A stretch of DNA of 64,000 nucleotides from DYHD01 sp037445375. Its GTDB lineage: Bacteria > Nitrospirota > Thermodesulfovibrionia > Thermodesulfovibrionales > Dissulfurispiraceae. Location of the stretch: NCBI GenBank assembly GCA_037445375.1, contig JBBIKS010000008.1, positions 1 through 64,000 on the forward strand. The letters are read 5' to 3'. Shown piece by piece: positions 8,737 through 16,135 of this stretch (position 1 is the stretch's first letter; every line of letters begins with the position of its first letter). Made by a program: the position numbers and the translations under genes. Below the pieces are notes generated by a model that made no database searches, was not told the origin of the DNA, and worked only from the letters and a program-made list of their open reading frames with translations.

Positions 8737-9864
8737 ATGCCAAAAATTGACCGCAGATTATTTACAAACTTTGATTGGTTGACATTTTCGCTCATTATAT
8801 TGCTTTCCATAATTGGAATAACAACGATATACAGTGCGACAAGATCCCCGATAGAAACAGGTATTCACCCTGATTTTTATTTGAAACAAATTTTATGGCT
8901 TACAATCAGTATAATTGCATTATTTTTTTTCGTTTTTTTTGATTATATTTGGTTAAAAAGGTTTTCTTACATCCTATATTTTATTGGGATTTCACTGCTT
9001 GTAATTGTACTTTTTGCCGGCAAAGCAACCATGGGGGCTCAAAGGTGGTTGAACTTAGGGATATTGTCATTTCAACCGTCTGAGATATTTAAGCTAATAT
9101 TTATCCTTGCTCTCTCAACCTATCTATCGAATAGAGGTGAATCTATACTTAGATCAATTCCCGTGAAATGCATCATAGTCTTTGCAATAATTCCTATATT
9201 GCTCGTAATCAAGCAGCCTGACCTTGGAACATCAATCCTGATTATGTTCTTATTCGTGGTTCTATTTATCTCAAAAGGACTAAGCAGAAGGATTATAATT
9301 CTTGCATTAGCCATAGGACTCATATCAGCGCCTTTTTTGGGGCATGTGGCATGGAATAACCTTAAAGATTATCAAAAGAATCGCATAATTGCTTTCCTTG
9401 ACCCGGACATTGACCAATCAGGCGTGGGATATCATATCAACCAGTCAAAGATATCCATAGGCTCTGGCGGCTTTTTAGGCAAGGGGTATTTAAAGGGAAC
9501 TCAGGGGGCATTAAAGTTTCTTCCAGAAAAACACACAGATTTCATATTCTCGGTTTTTGCGGAAGAATGGGGATTTTTTGGCAGCATTTTGCTTATAGCC
9601 CTTTACTTGATACTATTTTTAAGAGGTATAAATACCGCCCTACTTGCAAAGGACGAATTTGGAAGACTGGTTGCAACTGGCATAACCGCAATGTTATTCA
9701 TCTATTTCTTTGTAAACATAGGGATGACTTTAGGCATGATGCCAATAGTAGGCGTGCCGATGCCGTTTATGAGCTATGGCGGCACAGCCCTTTTGAGTAA
9801 TTTTATAGCTGCGGGTATTTTGATAAACATAAGAATGAGAAGATTTCAGCTTTTTTATCCATAG
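8737..9864 (+). CDS. rodA: Rod shape-determining protein RodA (SEDS glycosyltransferase)
   Basis: This is a polytopic inner-membrane peptidoglycan polymerase of the elongasome that works with a class B PBP. There are about ten hydrophobic helices. SEDS motifs are intact: PDLGTS near the middle, GSGGFLGKGY and FLPEKHTDFIF in the extracellular loop, EEWGF, and the C-terminal GMMPIVGVPMPFMSYGG. The loop sequence and length (375 residues) favour RodA over FtsW. I place the start at ATG 8737, because the 15 residues of an upstream TTG start at 8692 are polar and unlike the family. The usual mreBCD and mrdA partners are not in this window. Confidence 0.9.
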   Translation: MPKIDRRLFTNFDWLTFSLIILLSIIGITTIYSATRSPIETGIHPDFYLKQILWLTISIIALFFFVFFDYIWLKRFSYILYFIGISLLVIVLFAGKATMGAQRWLNLGILSFQPSEIFKLIFILALSTYLSNRGESILRSIPVKCIIVFAIIPILLVIKQPDLGTSILIMFLFVVLFISKGLSRRIIILALAIGLISAPFLGHVAWNNLKDYQKNRIIAFLDPDIDQSGVGYHINQSKISIGSGGFLGKGYLKGTQGALKFLPEKHTDFIFSVFAEEWGFFGSILLIALYLILFLRGINTALLAKDEFGRLVATGITAMLFIYFFVNIGMTLGMMPIVGVPMPFMSYGGTALLSNFIAAGILINIRMRRFQLFYP

Positions 9865-9895
9865 AAGCATGGATATTCTATATTAAAGTGAACCT

Positions 9896-9915
9896 CCCTG
9901 TAGCAAGCTACAGGG
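9896..9915. repeat. Near-palindrome CCCTGTAGC-AA-GCTACAGGG
   Basis: A 9-bp perfect stem with a two-base loop lies 32 bases after rodA. The core CTGTAGC..GCTACAG recurs at 48621-48636 upstream of argH, so it is a dispersed intergenic element and not only a local terminator. Confidence 0.6.
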
Positions 9916-9958
9916 AATTACGAGTTAAAGAATACATAAAAAAGCCACCTCACCATTG

Positions 9959-10017
9959 CCCTCTCCCTTCACGGGAGAGGGTCATTTTTTCATCCCCTCC
10001 CGTGAAGGGAGGGGATG
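9959..10017. terminator. Twin GC-rich hairpins between converging rodA and thiE
   Basis: Hairpin 1 is CCCTCTCCC TTCAC GGGAGAGGG (9959-9981), followed by TCATTTTTTC, so it works as a terminator for rodA. Hairpin 2 is CATCCCCTCCC GTGAA GGGAGGGGATG (9991-10017), preceded on its left by the T-run, whose complement is an A-run. The two stems are near inverse copies of each other, a pattern common in dispersed bacterial hairpin repeats. The region 9865-10163 between the converging genes holds nothing else I can identify. Confidence 0.7.
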
Positions 10018-10163
10018 AAGGGGAGGGTGTTTTATGAGGCTTTGTTTAGGTTAGGTCTTATCTTAGTAATTGAACGTCTTGGGATAAAACTTTGCTCAAG
10101 AATTGGATGGGACTGGTCGATTTGGTCTGTAACTGAATAAAATGCAAGTAACTTTTAGATGTT

Positions 10164-10775
10164 TCACTTTTCAATAATTGACAGAAATCTGCGGGCATTG
10201 TCTTTGATGTTGCCAATCAGAAGCCCTGATGAGACAGCTATTCCATCAGCGCCATTATTAATGACGGACAAGGCATTGCTTGTCTTAATTCCTCCAATAG
10301 CGATTACAGGTATTTTAATATTTTTTTTAACCTCCTTTAATGCTGCCAAGCCTTTGGGTTCGCCTGCATCTTTGGTAGATGTGTGAAATATTGGACCAAA
10401 GCCTATATAATCAGCCAAGCCTTTGTAGGCTTCTATTGCCTGATCGAGGTCATGTGTAGATATCCCGATGATTTTATTGCCCATAATTTTCTTTGCCTCG
10501 ACTAAAAGCAGGTCTTCTTGTCCAAGATGGACTCCATCTGCATCGGTAGCGAGGGCAATATCGGGATAATCGTTTATACTTAAGAGTGCATCAAAATTTC
10601 TGGTGAGCTTCCTGAGACTTAATGCATTTTCATAAATGATTTGCTTTGCGCTTTGTTTATCCCTGTATTGAATCCATTTTATACCAGACTCTAAAAGCAA
10701 TAAAACAGCCTCTAATAGATAATCAGTTGAAACCCTGTCTGGCGTTATAAAGCATATCTTGCTGAGCTTTTTCAT
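10164..10775 (-). CDS. thiE: Thiamine-phosphate synthase
   Basis: The enzyme joins HMP-pyrophosphate and thiazole-phosphate to make thiamine monophosphate. It is a TIM barrel of 203 residues, slightly short but complete. Visible motifs are IQYRDKQSAKQ (pyrophosphate site), LLSINDYPDIALATDADGVHLGQEDL, STHDLDQA, the GFGPIFHTSTK loop and IPVIAIGGI at the end of the barrel. No other thi genes and no recognisable THI-box lie nearby; the gene sits downstream of efp. Whether the two are cotranscribed is unclear, since 61 bases separate them. Confidence 0.93.
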   Translation of the reverse strand: MKKLSKICFITPDRVSTDYLLEAVLLLLESGIKWIQYRDKQSAKQIIYENALSLRKLTRNFDALLSINDYPDIALATDADGVHLGQEDLLLVEAKKIMGNKIIGISTHDLDQAIEAYKGLADYIGFGPIFHTSTKDAGEPKGLAALKEVKKNIKIPVIAIGGIKTSNALSVINNGADGIAVSSGLLIGNIKDNARRFLSIIEK

Positions 10776-10836
10776 TTCGGTAAGCCGTTTTTATCCAAAT
10801 TTTAAAAATAAAAATCTGCTTGATCTGACAATGCCT

Positions 10837-11403
10837 TTATTTACCGCTGACCTTTTCAATATATTCAGAGGTTCTTGTATCAATTCTAAGAACATCACCG
10901 ATTGATATATGAAACGGGACCTTGACAACTGCGCCGGTTTCGAGCTTGGCTGGCTTGTTGCTGCCAGACGCTGTGTCACCTTTATATGAAGGATCTGTTT
11001 CAGCCACGGCCAGTTCGACAAACATTGGCGGTTCAACCGTAAGAGGTTCACCTTTATAATAAAGAATCTGGACGGTCATGCCTTCCTTTATAAATTTTTT
11101 AGCATCTCCAAGTTGTGCGATTGTCAGAGGAACTTGCTCATATGTCTCTGTATCCATGAAATAGCAAAAGTCATCCTGAGTGTATAAAAACTGCATAGAC
11201 TTCTCTTCGAGACCTGGAGAGTCAAACTTATCACCTGCTGAGAATGTCTCCTCTAAAACCCTGCCTGTCTTAAGGCTCTTTAGCTTTGTCCTGACAATAG
11301 GCGCTCTTTGCTGCATTTTTACATGCTGAAACTCAATTATCTCATATGGTTCGCCCTTAAATTCTATTTTTTTGCCCCTCTTAAAATCAGTTGTAGAAAT
11401 CAA
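10837..11403 (-). CDS. efp: Elongation factor P
   Basis: EF-P binds between the P and E sites of the ribosome and relieves stalling at polyproline. The 188-residue protein has the KOW-like N domain, the S1-like middle and the C-terminal domain ending RIDTRTSEYIEKVSGK. The tip loop of domain I, which usually carries a modified Lys or Arg, reads HVKMQQRAPIVRTK. The position equivalent to E. coli Lys34 appears to be Gln32, with Arg33 next to it. The start is TTG at 11403 with AAGGAGG six bases upstream. The M24 peptidase gene lies 58 bases upstream, a common pairing with efp. Confidence 0.95.
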   Translation of the reverse strand: MISTTDFKRGKKIEFKGEPYEIIEFQHVKMQQRAPIVRTKLKSLKTGRVLEETFSAGDKFDSPGLEEKSMQFLYTQDDFCYFMDTETYEQVPLTIAQLGDAKKFIKEGMTVQILYYKGEPLTVEPPMFVELAVAETDPSYKGDTASGSNKPAKLETGAVVKVPFHISIGDVLRIDTRTSEYIEKVSGK

Positions 11404-11461
11404 TTATTGCCTCCTTATTATGGTTAAATTTTAGAATACCGCAAGTGAACAATAAACTTGT

Positions 11462-12526
11462 TCAACGATGTTTAACTATCTCAATTTCTCTAGGCAATGT
11501 TGTTAAGACCAAAGCATTACCCTCTTTTAATGCCACCATATCTTCTATCCTGACTCCTCCAATATCTGGGATGTAAATGCCGGGTTCTATCGTAAACACC
11601 ATTGATTCCGAAATTATATCATTATTTATCTGCGATATGCTTGGTGATTCATGCACATCAAGACCCACTCCATGCCCTGTCCCATGTCCGAAAAACCTTG
11701 AATAACCTTCTTGCTTAATAATATTTCGTGCAGCAGCATCGATCTCTTTTGCTTTAATCCCTTCTTTTACAGTCATAATTGCTTTATCTCTTGCAGTATT
11801 AACAATTTCGTATATTCTTCTTTTCTCTAAAATATCCTTACCATACATAAGAAGAGTTCGGGTCATATCTGAAAAATATCCATTGCACTCTGCTCCCCAA
11901 TCAATTATAACAAAATCGCCATCTTTAATTTTTTTATCAGAAGGTTTGGCATGGGGCATAAAAGAATTCTTACCTGAAGCAACAATTATATCAAATGGTA
12001 TACTCTTGCATCCCTCCTTTTTGATCTGATACTCTAATCTTAGTGCAAGCTCATTCTCCCTGACCCCTTTTTTTATATAAGGTTTGACTTTCAAAAATGC
12101 ATCTTCTGCCATCTGAATCGCCTTTTTTATATTACTCATTTCTTCTTCATTCTTAAATTTTCTAAATCCTTCAATGAGGTTCTTTACAGGCAGCAGATCA
12201 ATTGTTTTTTTATTGAGCATATCAAAGAAGGAATATGAAATAGTTATCTCAAAGCCAAGTTTTTTAATGCCCAGCTTTTTTGTCATTTTAGAGATTGTAT
12301 CTGTTCTTTTGCCTTTTTCTATGATTATTTCATATTTTTTAACTTCATACTCAGCTTGTTCTTTATATCTAAAATCGGTGAAAAAAAGACCTCTGTCTTT
12401 AGTAATCAGAGCAAAACCGGAAGAACCTGTAAATCCTGTGAGATATCGGAGATTTTTAAGGTTGGTTACCAAAAAAGCGTCAATTTTTTTCTTTTTTAAT
12501 ATTTTCTGAATATTTTCCAGATTCAT
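11462..12526 (-). CDS. M24B aminopeptidase P family (Xaa-Pro peptidase)
   Basis: This is a cytosolic dinuclear-metal peptidase that removes N-terminal residues before proline. It has an N-terminal creatinase-like domain (about 1-125) and a pita-bread catalytic domain. The five metal ligands are visible: two Asp in VIIDWGAECNGYFSDMTRT, His in FGHGTGHGVGLDVHE, Glu in FTIEPGIY, and Glu in VRIEDM. I start at ATG 12526 (MNLENIQ, 354 residues). Longer starts at 12586 or 12568 add a stretch unlike the family, and a TATAAT box overlaps 12568. No good ribosome site is present at any of them. Confidence 0.9.
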   Translation of the reverse strand: MNLENIQKILKKKKIDAFLVTNLKNLRYLTGFTGSSGFALITKDRGLFFTDFRYKEQAEYEVKKYEIIIEKGKRTDTISKMTKKLGIKKLGFEITISYSFFDMLNKKTIDLLPVKNLIEGFRKFKNEEEMSNIKKAIQMAEDAFLKVKPYIKKGVRENELALRLEYQIKKEGCKSIPFDIIVASGKNSFMPHAKPSDKKIKDGDFVIIDWGAECNGYFSDMTRTLLMYGKDILEKRRIYEIVNTARDKAIMTVKEGIKAKEIDAAARNIIKQEGYSRFFGHGTGHGVGLDVHESPSISQINNDIISESMVFTIEPGIYIPDIGGVRIEDMVALKEGNALVLTTLPREIEIVKHR

Positions 12527-12713
12527 TATTAAAATGCCCGCACTTTTTAATATGTGAAATCGTTTCATTATACCCGAAAAATGCAATAAAAAAACTACTA
12601 AGTTAGTCGAGGTTTTGAAAAGCGTATGATTTTAAATCGTTAAATTCAGGTTGTATTTCTTCATATAGTGTATAATACCTTTCACTGCCATTAAATTATA
12701 AAATACGGTAACA

Positions 12714-13319
12714 ATGATGACGATCGTTCTTGCAACAAGGAATAGAAAAAAAGCTGAGGAGCTTAAAAGGATTCTCTCAGTCCCTGATATCAAAATATTA
12801 ACTCTGGATGATTTTTCTGACTTCCCGGAGGTGGTCGAAGACATGGATACATTTGAAGGTAATGCTATGAAGAAGGCATCAGTTATATCGCATTACACTG
12901 GATTAACAGCGATTGCAGACGATTCAGGGCTTGAAGTAGATGCTCTCAACGGGGCTCCAGGCGTTTTTTCGGCTCGATATGCAGGAGGCAATGCAAGTGA
13001 TGGCGAAAACATTGAAAAGCTGCTGGATGAGTTGAGCAATGTGCCTGATAAAATGCGAACTGCAAGGTTTGTATGCTGTATCGCTATCGCTTTTCCTGAT
13101 GGCAGAGAAAAAACTTTTTGGGGTTATGTCCATGGAACAATCGGCAGGATTCCAAAAGGGTATATAGGATTTGGCTATGACCCAATTTTCTACCCCGATG
13201 GTTCTGATTTGACATTTGCCGAAATGACTCCTTCGGAAAAAGATTTATTAAGCCATAGAAAAGAAGCTCTCGCGAAACTAAAGAAGTATCTTCAAACCTT
13301 AGCAGATAATAATGCATAA
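12714..13319 (+). CDS. rdgB: XTP/dITP diphosphatase (RdgB/HAM1)
   Basis: This is a house-cleaning pyrophosphatase that removes XTP, dITP and ITP from the nucleotide pool. The family motifs are in order: VLATRNRKKAEEL (triphosphate site), FEGNAMKKA, ADDSGLEVDALNGAPGVFSARYAG with the catalytic Asp, FGYDPIFYPDG, and SHRKEAL at the end. At 201 residues it is normal. ATG codons at 12714 and 12717 are both possible. It is divergent from the M24 peptidase gene, with a TATAAT at 12671-12676 but no well-spaced -35 box. Confidence 0.95.
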   Translation: MMTIVLATRNRKKAEELKRILSVPDIKILTLDDFSDFPEVVEDMDTFEGNAMKKASVISHYTGLTAIADDSGLEVDALNGAPGVFSARYAGGNASDGENIEKLLDELSNVPDKMRTARFVCCIAIAFPDGREKTFWGYVHGTIGRIPKGYIGFGYDPIFYPDGSDLTFAEMTPSEKDLLSHRKEALAKLKKYLQTLADNNA

Positions 13320-13449
13320 ATAAATTAAATGAAAGAATTATATTTTTTAATTTGTATTCATTGTCATCTTCAATTAAATTATTCTATCTTTTAAATCTGT
13401 GCATAAGCATTTTTGTATTAGAAATACACTTCAAATTGGAGGATCTTCG

Positions 13450-14097
13450 ATGAAATTAGTTTTCCTTGGCGCGCCTGGAGCTGGTAAGGGTACTCAGGCA
13501 AAAAAGTTGGTTGAGAAATATGCTATTCCTCAGATTTCGACAGGCGACCTTCTGAGAGCTGCTGTTGCTGCAGGGTCAGCACTCGGCAAACAAGCAAAGG
13601 CTTGTATGGACAAGGGCGAACTTGTTCCTGATAGTGTAGTCCTCGGTATGGTGGAGGAAAGGCTTAAACAGAATGATTGTAAAAATGGTTATATTTTAGA
13701 CGGCTTCCCAAGAAACACTTCACAGGCAGAAGCGCTTGATAAAATGCTTATCGCTCTAAACATGCCCCTCACTGCAGCAGTGAGCGTTGATGTTCCTTTT
13801 GATGATTTGATGAAACGACTTACCGGCAGAAGGACATGCAAGGCTTGCGGTCAAATGTATAATATTTACTTCAATGCATCAAAGAAGGATGGAATATGCG
13901 ATAAGTGCGGCGGTGAGTTATTCCAGAGAGACGATGATAAAGAAGAAACAATAAAAAAGAGACTCGATGTTTATAATGCTCAGACAGCGCCGCTATTCGA
14001 TTACTACAAGAACAAGGGCATTCTTAAATCAGTTGCAGGCACAGGAAGCATTGATGACATCTTTGCAAATATTTGTTCAGCATTAGGAATTAAATAG
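13450..14097 (+). CDS. adk: Adenylate kinase
   Basis: The enzyme catalyses ATP + AMP = 2 ADP. The P-loop GAPGAGKGTQ is at residues 7-16, and the AMP-binding TGDLLR and GFPRN segments follow. The LID domain carries a structural zinc Cys4 site: C130, C133, C150 and C153. The start is ATG 13450, preceded by GGAGG at the right distance, so the in-frame ATG at 13399 is rejected; the protein is 215 residues. It lies just before sat and aprBA. AprBA releases AMP during sulfate reduction, so this enzyme is functionally linked to its neighbours, although that may be coincidence. Confidence 0.96.
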   Translation: MKLVFLGAPGAGKGTQAKKLVEKYAIPQISTGDLLRAAVAAGSALGKQAKACMDKGELVPDSVVLGMVEERLKQNDCKNGYILDGFPRNTSQAEALDKMLIALNMPLTAAVSVDVPFDDLMKRLTGRRTCKACGQMYNIYFNASKKDGICDKCGGELFQRDDDKEETIKKRLDVYNAQTAPLFDYYKNKGILKSVAGTGSIDDIFANICSALGIK

Positions 14098-14309
14098 AGG
14101 CTGTTTATTAATACTGTATTTTATTTTTTTACCCTTGCTTGATGTAGGATTGAATCTCCAGAATAGAAGTACTTTTGAGGATGGGTATCCCGGCTTCTGA
14201 GTCTATCTCTACCACAAATAACGGGCAAATTATAATTATATATAAGATAAGCTGGCTCTATACTATAGTGTAATTGACTTGAAATCTAAGAAAATTAGGA
14301 GGAAACAAA

Positions 14310-15530
14310 ATGGCATTAGTAAACCCACATGGTAAAGAAAAAAAACTGAAACCTCTCTTACTTACTGGTAAGGAATTGGATGCAGAGAAGGCAAAAGCTA
14401 AAACACTCACTCAAATAAGGATCACATCGAGAGAAACGGCAGACTTAATAATGTTAGGAATAGGAGGGTTCACCCCTCTTGACGGATTCATGGGATATGA
14501 TGACTGGAAGGGCGTATGCGCCGAATACAAAATGGCTGATGGCACTTTCTGGCCAATACCGATAACCGTATCCACCACACAGGGTCAGGCAGACAGCTTG
14601 AAGATAGGCGAGGATGTCGCATTAGTGGATGAAGAAACCGGCGAAGTTATGGCAACCATGAAGATCACAGAGAAATACAAAATTGATAAAGAATTTGAGT
14701 GCAAAAGCGTTTATAAAACTGCTGATATGGAGCATCCAGGTGTAGCAATGGTCATGAATCAGGAAGCTGTAAACCTTGCAGGACCAGTAAAAGTTCTTAG
14801 CGAAAGCACTTTCCCTCAGGAGTATCAGGGTGTTTATATGAGACCCGCGGAGACAAGGAAAATGTTTGAAGATAAAGGTTGGAGCACTGTTGCAGCATTG
14901 CAGTTAAGAAACCCTATGCACAGGTCACATGAGTATCTTGCAAAGATAGCTATCGAGATTTGTGACGGAGTTTTGATACATCAGCTTTTAGGCAAGCTCA
15001 AACCAGGAGATATTCCTGCTGAAGTAAGGGTTAAGGCAATAGATAAACTCGTCGAGCACTATTTTGTAAAGGACACATGCATTCAGGCAGGCTACCCTCT
15101 CGATATGAGATATGCAGGTCCCCGTGAAGCTCTTCTGCATGCCCTTTTCAGGCAGAACTATGGCTGCAGCCACTTGATCGTCGGTAGAGACCATGCAGGC
15201 GTGGGCGAGTACTACGGACCTTTTGATGCTCAGAAGATTTTTGATGATATTCCAAAGGATGCACTCGAAACAAAGCCGCTTAAAATAGACTGGACATTTT
15301 ACTGTTTCAAATGCGATGGAATGGCGTCCATGAAGACATGCCCTCACGGCAAAGATGACAGGGTGCTTCTGAGCGGCACAAAACTTAGAAAAATGCTTTC
15401 AGATGGTGAGACAGTATCGTCTCAGTTTAGCAGACCCGAAGTTCTCAAGGTATTGCAGGAGTATTATCAGGGATTAACCGAAAAGGTTGAGGTCAAGCTT
15501 CATAAATACTCTGAAGGCGAAAAAAAATAA
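14310..15530 (+). CDS. sat: Dissimilatory sulfate adenylyltransferase (ATP sulfurylase)
   Basis: Sat activates sulfate with ATP to APS plus pyrophosphate, the first step of dissimilatory sulfate reduction. It is the single-chain bacterial/archaeal type: a PUA-like N domain, then the catalytic fold with QLRNPMHRSHEYL (containing the HxxH nucleotide motif) and VGRDHAGVGEYYGPFDAQ. A short Cys-containing segment, FYCFKCDGMASMKTCPHG, near the C-terminus fits the zinc-binding sites of dissimilatory enzymes. The length is 406 residues. AGGAGG stands 7 bases before the ATG. aprBA, qmoABC and hppA follow on the same strand. Confidence 0.97.
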   Translation: MALVNPHGKEKKLKPLLLTGKELDAEKAKAKTLTQIRITSRETADLIMLGIGGFTPLDGFMGYDDWKGVCAEYKMADGTFWPIPITVSTTQGQADSLKIGEDVALVDEETGEVMATMKITEKYKIDKEFECKSVYKTADMEHPGVAMVMNQEAVNLAGPVKVLSESTFPQEYQGVYMRPAETRKMFEDKGWSTVAALQLRNPMHRSHEYLAKIAIEICDGVLIHQLLGKLKPGDIPAEVRVKAIDKLVEHYFVKDTCIQAGYPLDMRYAGPREALLHALFRQNYGCSHLIVGRDHAGVGEYYGPFDAQKIFDDIPKDALETKPLKIDWTFYCFKCDGMASMKTCPHGKDDRVLLSGTKLRKMLSDGETVSSQFSRPEVLKVLQEYYQGLTEKVEVKLHKYSEGEKK

Positions 15531-15548
15531 CTGGTTTAACACTAAGCT

Positions 15549-15596
15549 GACGGCAGGGTTAACATACAGATAGTTTTTCAAAGTCGCCCTGCCGCC
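15549..15596 (+). promoter_or_regulatory. Long-range hairpin between sat and aprB
   Basis: GACGGCAGGG (15549-15558) pairs with CCCTGCCGCC (15587-15596), 9 of 10 bp, around a 28-base loop. There is no T-run after it, so it is not a standard terminator. It is followed by an unused AGGAGGT at 15613-15619 and then, 100 bases downstream, aprB. A role in RNA processing or differential stability of sat and aprBA messages is possible but is inference. Confidence 0.45.
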
Positions 15597-15703
15597 GCTG
15601 AATTTTCCATAGAAGGAGGTGCAGAGTAAAACTTTAATTTAATGAAGCAAAAGACTTATATTTTTTATTTCAAACAATCATAACCTAAAAGGAGGTTTAA
15701 TTT

Positions 15704-16123
15704 ATGCCAAGTTTCGTTATTACTGAAAAATGTGATGGTTGCAAAGCTCAGGATAAGACTGCATGCCAGTATATCTGCCCTCACGATCTAATGGCGCTCG
15801 ACAGAGAAAAAATGAAAGCTTATAATCAAGAGCCCGAGCAGTGTTGGGAGTGTTATAATTGTATAAAGATATGCCCTCAGCAGGCGATTGAGGTTAGAGG
15901 TTATTCAGATTTCGTTCCTCTTGGGGCAAGCACTATACCTATGAGAGGCACCGATTCTATTATGTGGACTATCAAGTTCAGGAACGGACTACTTAAGAGA
16001 TTTAAGTTCCCTATCAGGACAACCGTTGAAGGCTCTGTTGACCCATATGCGGGCAAGCCTGAGCCAGATTTTTCAACACTCAAAAAGCCAGGATTCTTTA
16101 ATAATCCTGCAAGAACTGAATAG
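15704..16123 (+). CDS. aprB: Adenylylsulfate reductase, beta subunit
   Basis: This is the iron-sulfur subunit of APS reductase that passes electrons to the FAD of AprA. Two [4Fe-4S] motifs are visible: C10, C13, C21 and C25, the first with the enlarged spacing typical of AprB (CDGCKAQDKTACQYIC), and C47, C50, C53 and C57 (CWECYNCIKIC). The C-terminal tail that wraps around AprA is present. The total, 139 residues, is slightly short of the usual 145-170. The ribosome site AAAGGAGG is strong. aprA follows after 12 bases. Confidence 0.97.
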   Translation: MPSFVITEKCDGCKAQDKTACQYICPHDLMALDREKMKAYNQEPEQCWECYNCIKICPQQAIEVRGYSDFVPLGASTIPMRGTDSIMWTIKFRNGLLKRFKFPIRTTVEGSVDPYAGKPEPDFSTLKKPGFFNNPARTE

Positions 16124-16135
16124 GAGGGACTGAAA

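Noticed and set aside
13399..14097. Adenylate kinase starting at 13399
   Set aside because: The extra 17 residues have no family counterpart, and GGAGG lies directly before ATG 13450.
15642..15683. 13-codon frame between sat and aprB as a leader peptide gene
   Set aside because: The nearby AGGAGGT is over 20 bases away, too far for normal initiation, and nothing suggests codons of a sensed amino acid.
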